Positions 21,387 through 31,025 of a stretch of DNA of 56,818 nucleotides are shown piece by piece. This DNA is from Pelomonas sp. Root1444 (GTDB lineage Bacteria; Pseudomonadota; Gammaproteobacteria; Burkholderiales; Burkholderiaceae_C). The DNA is taken from positions 363,125-419,942 of the forward strand of contig NZ_LMFP01000028.1 in the NCBI RefSeq assembly GCF_001426885.1. Reading direction: 5' to 3'. A program made the position numbers and the translations under genes. Every line of letters begins with the position of its first letter. The stretch's first letter is position 1. The notes below the pieces were generated by a model. That model had not been told where the DNA came from, did not search any database, and saw nothing but the letters and a program-made list of their open reading frames with translations.

Positions 21387-22012
21387 CCCATCGTGCCGCG
21401 TGCCTGCATGGCCTCGCGCCAACGCACGAGGTGCGGGTGCTCGTCACCCGGCTTGACCTTCACGACGCGCGCGAAATCCACCGCCACGACGGCCGTGATG
21501 TCGGCGATGCTGAACTGCCCGGCCGCGATGAAGTCCCGCCCCGCCAGGTGCGCATCCAGCGTCGCGAAAAACAACTTCACGCGGGCCAGGCCGCGCTGGG
21601 CGAGTTCGGGGATCTGCGCATAGTCGACCGGCCCGGTCAGCGCCCGATTCGCCATCGCCGGGCTGCTGTTGCGAAAGGCCTCGGCAATCGCCAGCAGGCC
21701 GTCGAACTCGATGCGCGACTGCCAGCTGGCGACATCGGCCTTGTCCAGCGGGGTGCGACCCAGCAGCGGCGGCTGCGGGAAGCGCGCCTCGATGTAGGCG
21801 GCGATGGCGGCGTTGTCGGTCAATACCGGCCCTTCGTCCGTCACCAGCGCCGGCACCGTGCAGTGCGGGTTGATGCGCCGGAACGCCTCGCCCAGCTGCT
21901 CGCCGCTGCGCAGGTCCACCTGCACCGTTTCATGCGGCACGCCCTTCTCGGCCAGGAAGATGCGCGCGCGGCGCGGGCTGGGGGCGGTGGCGCAGTCGTA
22001 GAGGGTGATCAC
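21383..22012 (-). CDS. glutathione S-transferase
   Basis: 209-residue soluble GST. The N-terminal thioredoxin-like domain (ITLYDCATAPSPRRARIFLAEKG, cis-Pro in CTVPALV, glutathione contacts in LTDNAAIAAYIEARFP) is followed by an all-helical domain with the capping motif FSIADITAVV. It starts with GTG at 22012, overlapping the yghU stop as GTGA, so it is translated as the last gene of the chain. Substrate is unknown; it probably conjugates or reduces electrophiles with glutathione. Confidence 0.92.
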   Translation of the reverse strand: MITLYDCATAPSPRRARIFLAEKGVPHETVQVDLRSGEQLGEAFRRINPHCTVPALVTDEGPVLTDNAAIAAYIEARFPQPPLLGRTPLDKADVASWQSRIEFDGLLAIAEAFRNSSPAMANRALTGPVDYAQIPELAQRGLARVKLFFATLDAHLAGRDFIAAGQFSIADITAVVAVDFARVVKVKPGDEHPHLVRWREAMQARGTMG

Positions 22013-22884
22013 GAGGCGACCTTGTCCTGCGTCTTCGTGTCGAAGTCGCTGGCGTCATGGCGCTCGTGCAGCTGGCTGCTCGGCTCGCCCCAGGTGCGGT
22101 TGACCTTGCGGCCGCGCTGTGCGGCCGGGCGCTGGGCGATCTCGTCGGCCCAGCGGATCACGTGACGGTACTCGTGGACCGACAGGAACTCGCCAGCGCC
22201 ATAGAGCTGGCCCTTGGCCAGTGCGCCATACCAGGGCCAGGCGGCCATGTCGGCGATCGTGTAATGCCCGCCGGCCAGGTAGGGCCGCTCCGCCAGCAGC
22301 CGGTCCAGCACGTCGAGCTGGCGCTTGACCTCCATCGCGTAGCGGTCGATGGGGTATTCCTGCTTGGTCGGCGCATAGGCATAGAAGTGCCCGAAGCCGC
22401 CGCCCAGGAAGGGCGCGCTGCCCATCTGCCAGAACAGCCAGCTCAAGCACTCGGCACGCTCCGCCCCGCCCGTCGGCAGGAAGGCACCACCGAACTTCTC
22501 GGCGAGGTAGACGAGGATGGCGCCCGACTCGAACACCCGCACCGGCTCCGGGCCACTGCGGTCGACGAGCGCCGGGATCTTGGAGTTCGGGTTGGCCGCG
22601 ACGAAGCCGCTGCCGAACTGCTCGCCCTCGTTGATGCGGATCAGCCAGGCGTCGTACTCGGCGCCTACGTGGCCGAGGGCCAGCAGCTCCTCCAGCATCA
22701 CGGTCACCTTGATGCCGTTGGGCGTGCCCAGCGAATACAGCTGCAGCGGATGGCGGCCGACGGGCAGCGGCTTGTCGTGCGTGGCACCCGCCACGGGTCG
22801 GTTGATGCTGGCGAACTGGCCGCCGTTGTTGCGATTCCAGGTCCAGACCTGGGGCGGGGTGTAGTCAGGCGTCGGGTCGGTCAT
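22009..22884 (-). CDS. yghU: glutathione-dependent disulfide-bond oxidoreductase YghU
   Basis: 291-residue Nu-class glutathione transferase like E. coli YghU, which has disulfide-bond reductase activity with two bound glutathiones. Seen: the long N-terminal extension with YTPPQVWTWNRNNGGQFASINRP, then LYSLGTPNGIKVTVMLEELL, NPNSKIPAL, FESGAILVYLAEKFG, and the C-terminal HYTIADMAAWPWYG and RTWGE. ATG at 22884 is chosen; a TTG nine nt upstream is less likely. The start lies 20 nt inside the end of the diguanylate cyclase gene and the stop overlaps the GST start. Confidence 0.93.
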   Translation of the reverse strand: MTDPTPDYTPPQVWTWNRNNGGQFASINRPVAGATHDKPLPVGRHPLQLYSLGTPNGIKVTVMLEELLALGHVGAEYDAWLIRINEGEQFGSGFVAANPNSKIPALVDRSGPEPVRVFESGAILVYLAEKFGGAFLPTGGAERAECLSWLFWQMGSAPFLGGGFGHFYAYAPTKQEYPIDRYAMEVKRQLDVLDRLLAERPYLAGGHYTIADMAAWPWYGALAKGQLYGAGEFLSVHEYRHVIRWADEIAQRPAAQRGRKVNRTWGEPSSQLHERHDASDFDTKTQDKVAS

Positions 22885-24520
22885 GCAGGCCAAGCGTGAG
22901 TTGCGGAGGGTCCAACCCTGGCAACGCTAGCGCAAAAGCCGATTTCCCGTTTCGCTTGACGTGATAAAGCGCCTCGTCGGCGATGCGCACCAGGCGCAGC
23001 GGCTCGCTGCCATGCAGCGGCAGGCAGGCCACGCCGATGCTCACGCCGACGCTGACGACCCGGCCGCTGGACAGCGTGATCGGCTGGGACAGGCTGTCGA
23101 CGAGGTCGCGCATCACCTGGCCCAGCACGTTGTCGCCCGGCCCCACGTCGCGCAGCGCGACGAGGAACTCATCGCCACCCAGGCGCGCGATGAGGTCCGA
23201 CGAGCGCCGCACCGCCCTGCGCATGCGCTCCGCGCTGGCCACCAGCACCTCGTCCCCGCAGGCGTGGCCGTGGGCATCGTTGATCTGCTTGAAGCCGTCC
23301 AGGTCTACGCACGCCACCGACAGCGCCGCGTTGCGCGCCTGCGTCTCGGTGACGAAGCGCTCCAGCGTCGCCTGGCCCGCCGCGCGGTTCTTCAGCTGCG
23401 TCAGCGCGTCATGCTCGGCACGGTGGCGCACGGCGTTCTCGTTGCTCTTGCGCTCGGTGATGTCGTAGATGACGCCCTCGACCGTCTGGCCGTCCACCTG
23501 CTGCACGGAGATGAGGCAATGCACCCAGCGCCTGACTTCGCCCAGCTGCACCAGCTCCAGGTCGGCCGACACCGTCTCGCCACGGGCCGTAGCCTCGTCG
23601 ATCATCTGCCGCACCTGCTCCGGCCGGTTGAAGACGCGGGCGATGAAGTCGTCCACGCTGAGGGTGCGCAGCTCGTCCATCGACAGGCCCACCACACGCG
23701 ACACCGTCGGGTTGCCGTTGATGAGGCGGCCGCCCTCGTCGAGCACGAAGATGCCGGCGCTGCTGGAGTCGAAGATCTGGCGGTACTGCGCCTCCATCGC
23801 CTCGACCTCGGCGCGCAGGCGGCGCTCGGTCTGAAGCTGGCGCTCGTTGGCCTCCAGCAAGGTGTTGGCGCCGGCGATCAGCACGCCGATCTCGTCGTCC
23901 GCATGCCCCTCGGGCACCTCCAGCCGTTCGCCGGAGCCGGGCGTCATGCGCCGCAGCGCGCTGGCCAGCCGCACGATGGGCCGTGACACCATGCGCGCGG
24001 CCAGCAGATACAGCACCACGGCCAGCAACGCCGCCTGGCCGGCCATCACGGCCGCCAGCGTGTACGCCTCGCGGTCGGCGTCGGCCTGCACCTTGGCGTC
24101 GTTCAGGTGGATGCGCAACTGCCCCAGCCGCTCGCTGGCATCGAACGGCGACACCAGCGGGCGCGTCACCAGCGTCGCGTCGCTGCGCTCCAAGGCGCCC
24201 GCGCGACGCACCCGGGCCAGGTCGCGGCCATCAGCGGCCACCACCTCCACCTCGTCGACGAGCTCGTTGCGCGCCAAGCCGCCCGCCACCTCCTGCAGCA
24301 GCACCGCGTCGTTCGCATAGGCGCCGATGGCCAGCGTCTTGTCGACGGCCGCCGCCAGTGCCTCGACGCTGCTGCGGCCGCTGGCCAGGGCGCGCGCCTG
24401 GCCGAGCTGGTAGGCGACGGTGGCCGCGACGACCGCCAGCAGCGTGGCACAGACGAACACGAGCAGCATGAAACGCAGCTGCAGGCTGTCCGCACCGCGC
24501 ACGCGGGGGGCCTGGCTCAT
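22865..24520 (-). CDS. membrane diguanylate cyclase with periplasmic sensor, HAMP, PAS and GGDEF domains
   Basis: 551 residues. Membrane helices at about 15-36 and 153-176 frame a periplasmic sensor of about 115 residues; HAMP about 177-232; PAS about 245-355 (QIFDSSSAGIFVLDEGGRLINGN, then ITERK); GGDEF domain about 365-535. The active site GGDEF is intact at 448-452, and the c-di-GMP inhibitory site R439-SS-D442 lies exactly five residues before it, so it should make c-di-GMP with product inhibition. ATGA overlap with the upstream binding-protein gene argues that the periplasmic binding protein feeds this sensor. No EAL domain is present. Confidence 0.93.
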   Translation of the reverse strand: MSQAPRVRGADSLQLRFMLLVFVCATLLAVVAATVAYQLGQARALASGRSSVEALAAAVDKTLAIGAYANDAVLLQEVAGGLARNELVDEVEVVAADGRDLARVRRAGALERSDATLVTRPLVSPFDASERLGQLRIHLNDAKVQADADREAYTLAAVMAGQAALLAVVLYLLAARMVSRPIVRLASALRRMTPGSGERLEVPEGHADDEIGVLIAGANTLLEANERQLQTERRLRAEVEAMEAQYRQIFDSSSAGIFVLDEGGRLINGNPTVSRVVGLSMDELRTLSVDDFIARVFNRPEQVRQMIDEATARGETVSADLELVQLGEVRRWVHCLISVQQVDGQTVEGVIYDITERKSNENAVRHRAEHDALTQLKNRAAGQATLERFVTETQARNAALSVACVDLDGFKQINDAHGHACGDEVLVASAERMRRAVRRSSDLIARLGGDEFLVALRDVGPGDNVLGQVMRDLVDSLSQPITLSSGRVVSVGVSIGVACLPLHGSEPLRLVRIADEALYHVKRNGKSAFALALPGLDPPQLTLGLHDRPDA

Positions 24521-24951
24521 GGGGCGGGAGGCTCTTTGAGGACCAGCACCGTGCGCAGGCCCGCGTCGGTCGGCTCCCTGCTGAGCCAGCCCAGCGCGCT
24601 CGGGTTGCGCCGCAGGATGCCCGCCATGGCGGTCTCGTCCGGCAGCGCCTGCGGCGGCGCGCTCTGGCCGGAGAACATCAGCCGCGCCCAGTAGCTGTTG
24701 ACCTGGGCCACGCTCATGCCCGTCAGCGCCTGGTAGAAGGCCGCGCGGCGCGGGTTGTCACGTGGCAGGTCGAACACCAGCGCGAACTCGCCGTTCGTGA
24801 ACGCCCTGGTGCGGCCCATGAAGAGATCGACGGCTTCCTTCTGCGTGAGCGCGCGTTGCGCGTTGCTGGCGTGGACGACGACGTAGAAGTCCGCCCGCGC
24901 CGGCAAGGCGCAGGCCAGCAGGGCGAGCAGGAAGATTTTGCCCAGGCCCAT
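24517..24951 (-). CDS. small phosphate-binding-protein-like (PstS-like) periplasmic protein
   Basis: 144 residues with a signal peptide (MGLGKIFLLALLACALPARA). The mature part looks like half of a PstS-type binding protein: LTQKEAVDLFMGRTRAFTNGEFALVFDLPRD, then AFYQALTGMSVAQVNSYWARLMFSGQSAPPQ and LRRNPSALGWLS. Proteins of this size and type commonly sit between an outer-membrane barrel and a membrane sensor gene. It starts 4 nt after the barrel gene and overlaps the cyclase gene by 4 nt. It probably acts as a periplasmic ligand adaptor for the cyclase, not as a transporter subunit. The first possible start is 93 nt earlier but lies within the barrel gene. Confidence 0.82.
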   Translation of the reverse strand: MGLGKIFLLALLACALPARADFYVVVHASNAQRALTQKEAVDLFMGRTRAFTNGEFALVFDLPRDNPRRAAFYQALTGMSVAQVNSYWARLMFSGQSAPPQALPDETAMAGILRRNPSALGWLSREPTDAGLRTVLVLKEPPAP

Positions 24952-24955
24952 GGCG

Positions 24956-26260
24956 TCAGAAGATGAAGTCCACGACCGCCGTCGCGACGTTCGCTTTGGC
25001 GGCCGAGCCGTCGGCGCCGGTCCACAAGCCGGGGCCGCCGGCATCGACGCGGATGCGGTCCCATTGCAGCTTGAGTGCCGCCTGCGGATGCAAATCCCAG
25101 CGGGCCCCCAGCGACCAGCCGGACTGGTGCACGCGCGAGCGGTTGACCGCGTCCGTGATCACCACCCCCAGCATCTGCGACTGGGCCGCGGCGGCGGGGC
25201 CGAGCACCGGCGTCAGAGCGGCAGCCCAGGCCGGCACCGGCGTCACCGGCATGGCGTCGCGCGTGCGGCCGTGGGCGATGTAGGGCGTCCAGTCGCCCAG
25301 TCGGTAGCCGACGGTCGCATAGGCCGACGACTGCTTGATCAACGGCGCGGCCGACATGCGCACGAGCTCAGCGCTCCACTGCCAGTTCCCCATTTCATGG
25401 CGCAGCCCCAGCTCCAGGAACGTGGCCCAGATGTCAGCCACACCGAGGCGGGCGCGCAGCTGCCTGGCCTGGTCGGCCACCACCGGGATGGGCAAGGCGC
25501 TGAGCTGGCCCAGCGCGTCGACGGCGGGCTGCAAACCGCCCATGGCCAGCTCGATGCGGGTGCGCGACGCGCTGCCGCGCAGCAGCAGCCCGTCCTCTTC
25601 GCGCGACAGCATGAGGCCGACGACATCACGCACGCGGCCGGGCTCGGCGGTATGGAAGTCGCCGATCTGGGCGGTGCCGACCATCAGCTTGGCGCGCCAG
25701 TGCGCATCGCCATGGGACCAGCCGCGCGCGAGGTCGGCGCCGTCCAGCGACGTCGGCAGCATGGCGTACAGCTCGACCGGCGGCCGCGCCGCCATGAAGC
25801 CATAGCCGACGTTGCGGTAGTCGGCCATCAGGAAGGCGTCGAGGTTGACGCGGCCCGCGCGCAGCGTCCAGTCGGCATTTGGACGGTAGGCCGCATAGGC
25901 CCACTCCAGCGCGTCGCCGTCGCTCGCATACGTGCCGCGCTTCTTCGCAATGACCTGCGCGACCAGCTCGAACCGGCTGCCCAGGCTGTAGTTCACCTGC
26001 ACGCCCAACCGGGTGTCGACGTCGGGCCGCCAACTCGCGTCGCTGCCGCCTTGGGTCAATTCACGGCGGTAGCCCCAGCCAGCCGGCGCGTCGACGCGGC
26101 TCAGCCCCAGGCTGCCGAACCCGCTCATGCGCAAGCCGGTGCCGCCGGCAGCGGTGTCGGCCTCGCCAGCCCAGCTGCCCGCTGCCAGGACCGCGGCGGT
26201 CAGGCCCGCAAGCAGTTCGCGTTTGCGGCGGGCGGGTCGGGGTGTGGTCAGGGACAACAT
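24956..26260 (-). CDS. outer-membrane beta-barrel (porin-like) protein
   Basis: About 434 residues from ATG 26260; earlier in-frame starts at 26284 and 26329 are possible. A twin-basic signal peptide (RPARRKRELLAGLTAAVLAAGSWAGEA) precedes alternating polar/hydrophobic strands, e.g. LGVQVNYSLGSRFELVAQVIAKK, WTLRAGRVNLDAFLMADYRNVGY, WSLGARWDLHPQAALKLQWDRI. The chain ends VVDFIF, and a C-terminal Phe is the BAM recognition mark of barrels. It is probably a channel or ligand receptor for the PstS-like protein and cyclase encoded just downstream. No plug domain is seen. Substrate unknown. Confidence 0.82.
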   Translation of the reverse strand: MLSLTTPRPARRKRELLAGLTAAVLAAGSWAGEADTAAGGTGLRMSGFGSLGLSRVDAPAGWGYRRELTQGGSDASWRPDVDTRLGVQVNYSLGSRFELVAQVIAKKRGTYASDGDALEWAYAAYRPNADWTLRAGRVNLDAFLMADYRNVGYGFMAARPPVELYAMLPTSLDGADLARGWSHGDAHWRAKLMVGTAQIGDFHTAEPGRVRDVVGLMLSREEDGLLLRGSASRTRIELAMGGLQPAVDALGQLSALPIPVVADQARQLRARLGVADIWATFLELGLRHEMGNWQWSAELVRMSAAPLIKQSSAYATVGYRLGDWTPYIAHGRTRDAMPVTPVPAWAAALTPVLGPAAAAQSQMLGVVITDAVNRSRVHQSGWSLGARWDLHPQAALKLQWDRIRVDAGGPGLWTGADGSAAKANVATAVVDFIF

Positions 26261-26400
26261 GGCATCGGCGACTGCTTGGCCCATTATTGGTGCGATGCCC
26301 CGCTGCGTCACGGCCTTCGCCAGCCGCAAGCCGCAACCCCATCACGCTTCCCGCCACCCTGCTGGGACGGGGCTTCTCGGCGGCCGTGAAAATGCCGCGC

Positions 26401-27045
26401 ATGCGTATCGATTTCATCTCCGACGTCGTCTGCCCGTGGTGCGCCATTGGCCTGTACTCCCTCGAGGCCGCCGCCGCCCGCATCCCCGGACTGACGCTGG
26501 ACCTGCACTTTCATCCCTTCGAGCTGAACCCCGGCATGGGGCCGCAGGGCCAGGACATCGAGGAGCACCTGGCCGAGAAGTACGGCGCCAGCCCGGCCCA
26601 GCTCGCCGGCACCCGCCAGGCCATCCGCGAGCGCGGCGCGGCGCTGGGCTTCACCTTCAGCATGGCGGCGCGCAGCCGCATCTACAACACCCGCGACGCC
26701 CACCGCCTGCTGCACTGGGCCGATGAAGCCTTCGGCGCCGCCGTGCAGCGCACGCTCAAGGTGTCGCTGCTGAAGGCCTACTTCACCGAGGGCCGCGATG
26801 TGTCCGACCCCGCCGTGCTGCTGGACGTCGCCACCGCCGCCGGCCTGCCGGAGACCGAGGCGCGCGAGCTGCTGGCGGGCGACCGCTACGCGGCCGAGGT
26901 GGCGGCGGCCGAGCGCGAGGTACAGGCACAGGGCATACACGCCGTGCCGGCGATCATCGTCAACCAGCGCCACCTGATCCAGGGCGGGCAGTCGGTCGAG
27001 GTGTTCGAGCAGATATTGCGGCAAGTGATGGCCGAGCCGGCCTGA
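26401..27045 (+). CDS. DsbA-family oxidoreductase (FrnE/2-hydroxychromene-2-carboxylate isomerase-like)
   Basis: 214-residue cytoplasmic thioredoxin-fold protein with the helical DsbA insertion. The redox motif CPWC is near residue 11 (FISDVVCPWCAIGLYSLE). The long helical middle includes LHFHPFELNPGMGPQG and FTFSMAARSRIYNTRDAHRLLHWADEA, and the cis-Pro segment is GIHAVPAIIVN, all typical of FrnE-like proteins. Start at 26401 (MRIDFISD) is family-typical; ATG 26392 is an alternative. It is divergent from the outer-membrane barrel gene. Probable role: thiol oxidoreductase or isomerase of unknown substrate. Confidence 0.88.
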   Translation: MRIDFISDVVCPWCAIGLYSLEAAAARIPGLTLDLHFHPFELNPGMGPQGQDIEEHLAEKYGASPAQLAGTRQAIRERGAALGFTFSMAARSRIYNTRDAHRLLHWADEAFGAAVQRTLKVSLLKAYFTEGRDVSDPAVLLDVATAAGLPETEARELLAGDRYAAEVAAAEREVQAQGIHAVPAIIVNQRHLIQGGQSVEVFEQILRQVMAEPA

Positions 27046-27125
27046 GCCCCGGCCTCCACAGCAATGGGGATGCGCCTGGCCCCCATCGGCCGCTAGCCTG
27101 GCTTCCACCTTTCGGGAGCCCCGCG

Positions 27126-28475
27126 ATGATGAACCGCCGCCTCGCCCTGCCCCTCCTGGTCGCCTTGGTCGCTGCGTCCCAAGTGCTGGCCGCCACACCC
27201 ACCGCCGAAGCGCCGTTCTACCTGCGACAGAACAACAGCGCCAACAGCGGCAACCATGCCACTGGCGACCTGATCGTCTGGGGCATACAGAACGTGAAGC
27301 CACCGGCCGACACGCCGTCGGCCTATGTCTACGGCACGTCGGGCATCTGCCCATCAGGCAAGGTTTGCGACTCCTTCGCGAGCGACCCCGACTGGCTCAA
27401 GCAGCGCCTGTTCGAGCGTGACTGGACGCTGCTGCCGCATCAGTACTATGCGTCGAGGCCCTATGACCCCGCACTGACCGGCAACTGGCGGCTGCTGCTG
27501 TCGACGAACGCCAATTTCAGCGGTGCCATCAACCTCACCACGCCCACGCTGGGCAACGTGGGCGCCATGCCCTTCGTGGCGTCCATGACGGTCAGCGGTG
27601 CGGGCCTCACGCCCACCATCAGCTGGACACTGCCGACCAGCACGCCAGACGGCATCAACCAGATGCGCGTCCGCGTGCAGGACACCAGCCACCCCATCAC
27701 TGTCGAATCGCGCGCCGGCGCCGACTACAGCTTCCAGCAGGCCAACCTCATCTGGCAAAGCCCCGTGTTGAGCAGCCCCGGCTTCATGCTGCCCGAGGGC
27801 GTGCTGCAGTACGGCACGAGCTACGCCATCAGCATCGATCTCGCGCACACGCGCAGCGGCGGCACCTTCGCCGGCACGGTGGATTCGCGGTCCAGCTCGT
27901 ACTTCGATTTCACTCCCATCAATCCGGCCACGCTGCCGGCCGGCGTCGGCAACATCGCTCTGCCCACGATGAAGCCCGTCCCCACCACCAGCGGCCTGCT
28001 CGCCGGCCCCGTCTACAGCTTCAACGTGGCCGATGTGGGCCCCGAGCACATCACCTTCATCGACCCGGTCGTTGCCACCGGCTTCAGCTACGCCATCGGC
28101 GGGACCGACCCCAACTTCAAGGCCGTGCAGGTGGCCAGCAATGTCGGCGACGGGCTGTACGAGGTCTGGACCTGGGATGGCGGCGCCTGGCAGAAGAGCG
28201 CCGATGCCATCGCTGCGGGCACCAGCTTCGATTTCACGGCCCATGGCTTCGCGGCGGGGGTGGACCGCTTCCAGATCCGCGGCATCGAGGCCTCGGCCAA
28301 CGTCAATGCCTTCGACGTGACCGGCTTCGTCACCGGCCTGAGCTTCGTGGCCGAGGGCAACTTCACCGGCACCATGCAGGCGATCACGGTGGAAGCCATC
28401 CCCGAGCCGGCCACCTGGGCGCTGTGGCTGGCGGGTGCTGCCGCGTTGCTGACATGGCGCCGCCGGCAAGCCTGA
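27126..28475 (+). CDS. PEP-CTERM sorting domain protein (extracellular)
   Basis: 449-residue exported protein. Signal peptide: MNRRLALPLLVALVAASQVLA. The C-terminus carries the tripartite PEP-CTERM signal: PEPATWALW, a hydrophobic helix (LAGAAALLTW) and the basic end RRRQA. Exosortase would cleave at the PEP motif and release or anchor the protein at the surface. The middle is Thr/Ser/Gly-rich beta-like sequence; I see no catalytic motif. No exosortase or polysaccharide gene is in this window, as is usual for scattered PEP-CTERM targets. GGGAG lies before the ATG. A hairpin terminator follows at 28500. Confidence 0.9.
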   Translation: MMNRRLALPLLVALVAASQVLAATPTAEAPFYLRQNNSANSGNHATGDLIVWGIQNVKPPADTPSAYVYGTSGICPSGKVCDSFASDPDWLKQRLFERDWTLLPHQYYASRPYDPALTGNWRLLLSTNANFSGAINLTTPTLGNVGAMPFVASMTVSGAGLTPTISWTLPTSTPDGINQMRVRVQDTSHPITVESRAGADYSFQQANLIWQSPVLSSPGFMLPEGVLQYGTSYAISIDLAHTRSGGTFAGTVDSRSSSYFDFTPINPATLPAGVGNIALPTMKPVPTTSGLLAGPVYSFNVADVGPEHITFIDPVVATGFSYAIGGTDPNFKAVQVASNVGDGLYEVWTWDGGAWQKSADAIAAGTSFDFTAHGFAAGVDRFQIRGIEASANVNAFDVTGFVTGLSFVAEGNFTGTMQAITVEAIPEPATWALWLAGAAALLTWRRRQA

Positions 28476-28499
28476 GACAATCCGCCCCAGCACCCTGAA

Positions 28500-28519
28500 A
28501 GCCCGCCGCTGGCGGGCTT
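28500..28519 (+). terminator. intergenic hairpin after the PEP-CTERM gene
   Basis: GCCCGCC-GCT-GGCGGGC (28501-28517) flanked by A and TT gives an 8-bp stem, followed by TTCGCGTTT. It lies 25 nt after the stop and 27 nt before rdgC, so it can end the PEP-CTERM transcript; the T-tract is weak. Confidence 0.65.
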
Positions 28520-28545
28520 CGCGTTTCTCTGGAGCTTGTTTTCCC

Positions 28546-29526
28546 GTGTTCAAGAATCTCATCACCTACCGCATCGGCGAAGGCTGGACGGCCGACGCCA
28601 AACTGCTGGCCGAACAGCTCGCCAAGGAAACCTTCCTGCCCTGCGCGCCGACGCAGCCGCTGGCCGTCGGCTGGACGCCGCCGCGCGGCATCGAGCACGC
28701 GCCGCTCGTCGAAGTGGTCGACGGCCACTGGCTGGTCAAGCTCAAGCGCGAGCAGCGCCTGCTGCCCTCCTCCGTCGTGCAGGAGCGCGTGGACGAACTG
28801 GCCGAGCACATCGAGGCGACCACCGGGCGCAAGCCTGGCAAGAAGGCCAAGAAGGAACTGAAGGAGCAGGCCCAGCACGAGCTGCTGCCGCGCGCCTTCA
28901 CCAAGACCTCGGCGACGCAGGTGTGGATCGCGCCCGCGCAAGGCCTGCTGTTCGTCGACGCCGGCTCCAGCAGCCGCGCGGACGAGGTCGTCACGCTGCT
29001 CATCCAGGCCAGCCCGGGTTTATCGCTGCAGTTGGTGCAGACGGCTGAAAGCCCCGCTGCCTGCATGGCCGCCTGGCTGCTGGACGGCGTGACGCCCGAG
29101 GGCTTCCAGATCGAGCGCGAGTGCGAGCTCAAGGGCAGCGACGACGAAAAACCCGTCGTGCGTTACGCCCGCCACCCGCTGGACATCGACGAGGTGCGCG
29201 CCCACCTGACCAGCGGCAAGATGCCGACTCGCCTGGCGCTGAGCTGGAAGGATCGCGTCGCCTTCACGCTGACCGAAGGGTTCGCGATCAAGAAGATCAG
29301 CTTCCTGGACCTCGCCTTCGAGGGCCGGTCCGAGGCGAGCGGCGACGAGGCCTTCGACGCCGACATGGCCCTGGCCACCGGCGAGCTGGGCGGGCTGATC
29401 CCGGCGCTGATCGAGGGGCTCGGCGGCGAGCACGACTTCGCCGCTGCCGGCGGCGCTGCACCCGCACCGGTCGCCCTGCCCGCCAACGTGCCGGAAGAAG
29501 CCCTCAGCGAGTCACCACCCTGGTGA
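28546..29526 (+). CDS. rdgC: recombination-associated protein RdgC
   Basis: 326-residue ring-shaped DNA-binding protein that modulates RecA-dependent recombination and coats double-stranded DNA. Family landmarks: MFKNLITYRI start, AKETFLPCAPTQPLAVGWTPPRG, WLVKLKREQRLLPSSVVQ, HELLPRAFTKTSATQVWIAP and the SFLDLAFE segment. It uses a GTG start. The C-terminus has a proline/alanine tail (GGAAPAPVALPANVPEEALSE). A terminator precedes it and a hairpin follows, so it is probably monocistronic. Confidence 0.96.
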   Translation: MFKNLITYRIGEGWTADAKLLAEQLAKETFLPCAPTQPLAVGWTPPRGIEHAPLVEVVDGHWLVKLKREQRLLPSSVVQERVDELAEHIEATTGRKPGKKAKKELKEQAQHELLPRAFTKTSATQVWIAPAQGLLFVDAGSSSRADEVVTLLIQASPGLSLQLVQTAESPAACMAAWLLDGVTPEGFQIERECELKGSDDEKPVVRYARHPLDIDEVRAHLTSGKMPTRLALSWKDRVAFTLTEGFAIKKISFLDLAFEGRSEASGDEAFDADMALATGELGGLIPALIEGLGGEHDFAAAGGAAPAPVALPANVPEEALSESPPW

Positions 29527-29533
29527 GACGCCA

Positions 29534-29554
29534 GGCGGCGCCTGCAACGCCGCC
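29534..29554. terminator. hairpin between convergent rdgC and asparaginase genes
   Basis: GGCGGCG (29534-29540) and CGCCGCC (29548-29554) form a 7-bp perfect stem with a 7-nt loop just after the rdgC stop. It lies 54 nt beyond the asparaginase stop on the other strand and could serve both. No strong T-run. Confidence 0.5.
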
Positions 29555-29608
29555 ACGTCCAGCGCAGGGATGCGCTGTGCGCGAGGGCTTGCTCAGCGTC
29601 GTCGTCGA

Positions 29609-31025
<1,417 letters not shown>

